64,000 nt of DNA, from positions 18,910,001-18,974,000 of the forward strand of contig OU342631.1 in the NCBI GenBank assembly GCA_910589415.1, in the 5' to 3' direction. Made by a program: the position numbers and the translations under genes. The DNA is from Malachius bipustulatus. Its lineage: Eukaryota; Arthropoda; Insecta; Coleoptera; Melyridae. Positions 63,640 through 64,000 of this stretch are shown in pieces. Under the pieces are notes generated by a model that searched no databases, was not told the origin of the DNA, and saw only the letters and a list, made by a program, of their open reading frames with translations. The stretch's first letter is position 1; each line of letters starts with the position of its first letter.

Positions 63640-64000
63640 AAGTGACAATAATAAGCGAGCGAATTAAACAGGAACCGGAACCACAAAAACAAAAAACTAA
63701 ACCAAAACCAAAAGCACGAGTGATGTCGGAATCGATGTAAGAATCTTCTCCATTTCGGACGAAATAGCTGTGAACATCGCAACCGTGTCGAGATAACTTC
63801 TAAATGAATTCACGGGGTGACCGAAAGAATGCGGCCGAGCCGGGTAGGCGCGTTCAACCACCCTGTACGCTCGTCCTCCTCCCACACGTTCCGTGAGCCG
63901 CGGCGGTCTCACTCGCGACGACGTTGTAGGTAAGTGCGAACCGTTCCCACGGACGGCTTTTCGAACATTCCGAGCTTAAAAAGAAGAACCAGAACCACCG
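63640..64000. promoter_or_regulatory. CpG-rich region with a strong plus-strand splice donor; possible promoter or 5' exon
   Basis: From about 63820 the sequence turns CpG-rich (GCGGCCGAGCCGGGTAGGCGCG, GAGCCGCGGCGGTC, CGCGACGACG). TTGTAG|GTAAGTGCG gives a near-perfect donor with GT at 63930..63931 on the plus strand. This could be the promoter or 5'-untranslated exon of a plus-strand gene, or a CpG-rich regulatory element near the 5' end of dally. No initiator or TATA motif is decisive and no recognisable coding sequence is present. Confidence 0.3.

Noticed and set aside
63576..63912. Minus-strand frames ending in a hydrophobic TSLVLLVLV, considered as a dally signal-peptide exon
   Set aside because: The frame hits a stop immediately after the hydrophobic run, no donor follows in the proper place, and the upstream text partly overlaps a MITE and CpG-rich DNA.

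Overview
This is AT-rich, gene-poor animal DNA, almost certainly from an insect. The only host coding sequence I can defend is one intact internal exon on the minus strand (32903..33663). It encodes 253 residues of the cysteine-rich core of a glypican of the Dally type (glypican-3/5 class), a heparan-sulphate proteoglycan core protein that shapes Wnt/Wingless, Hedgehog and BMP/Dpp gradients. The exon has a consensus acceptor and donor, no stop, and seven conserved-pattern cysteines. I found neither the upstream exon(s) (signal peptide, first cysteines) nor the downstream exon(s) (glycosaminoglycan sites, GPI signal). Most of the window is therefore probably two very long dally introns: at least about 30 kb on the 5' side (right) and about 33 kb on the 3' side (left). 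The insect order cannot be fixed from this sequence.

Left of the exon (1..32902) are several degenerate tandem-repeat blocks (640..2520, 4900..6430, 15005..15410, 17660..18010, 22430..23240, 24080..25120) and a Penelope-like fragment near 12.7 kb that carries a compact hammerhead-ribozyme fold (12779..12820). There are also inverted-repeat elements (7380..7804, 13270..13535, 32659..32814), one copy of a dispersed repeat (17228..17395), and long stretches with nothing recognisable. GC-richer islands near 7.9-8.3, 10.7-11.0 and 23.6-23.9 kb could be regulatory but are not recognisably coding.

Right of the exon (33664..64000) are a block with about 20 copies of TGTTTG (35230..36340) and a run of MITE-like inverted-repeat elements (37904, 41619, 44558, 44950, 53859, 61269, 63466). 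The second copy of the dispersed repeat lies at 48106..48266. A 5'-truncated non-LTR retrotransposon with a GAATA tail (58894..59720), a diverged direct duplication (60240..60556) and a tRNA-derived A-box/B-box pair (62262..62332) follow. A CpG-rich stretch with a strong plus-strand splice donor lies at the right edge.

No operon, rRNA, CRISPR array or multi-gene system is visible. The most unusual items are the hammerhead-like RNA, the density and variety of small inverted-repeat elements, and the number of unrelated degenerate tandem repeats inside one probable gene. All homology calls were made by reading, without database searches.
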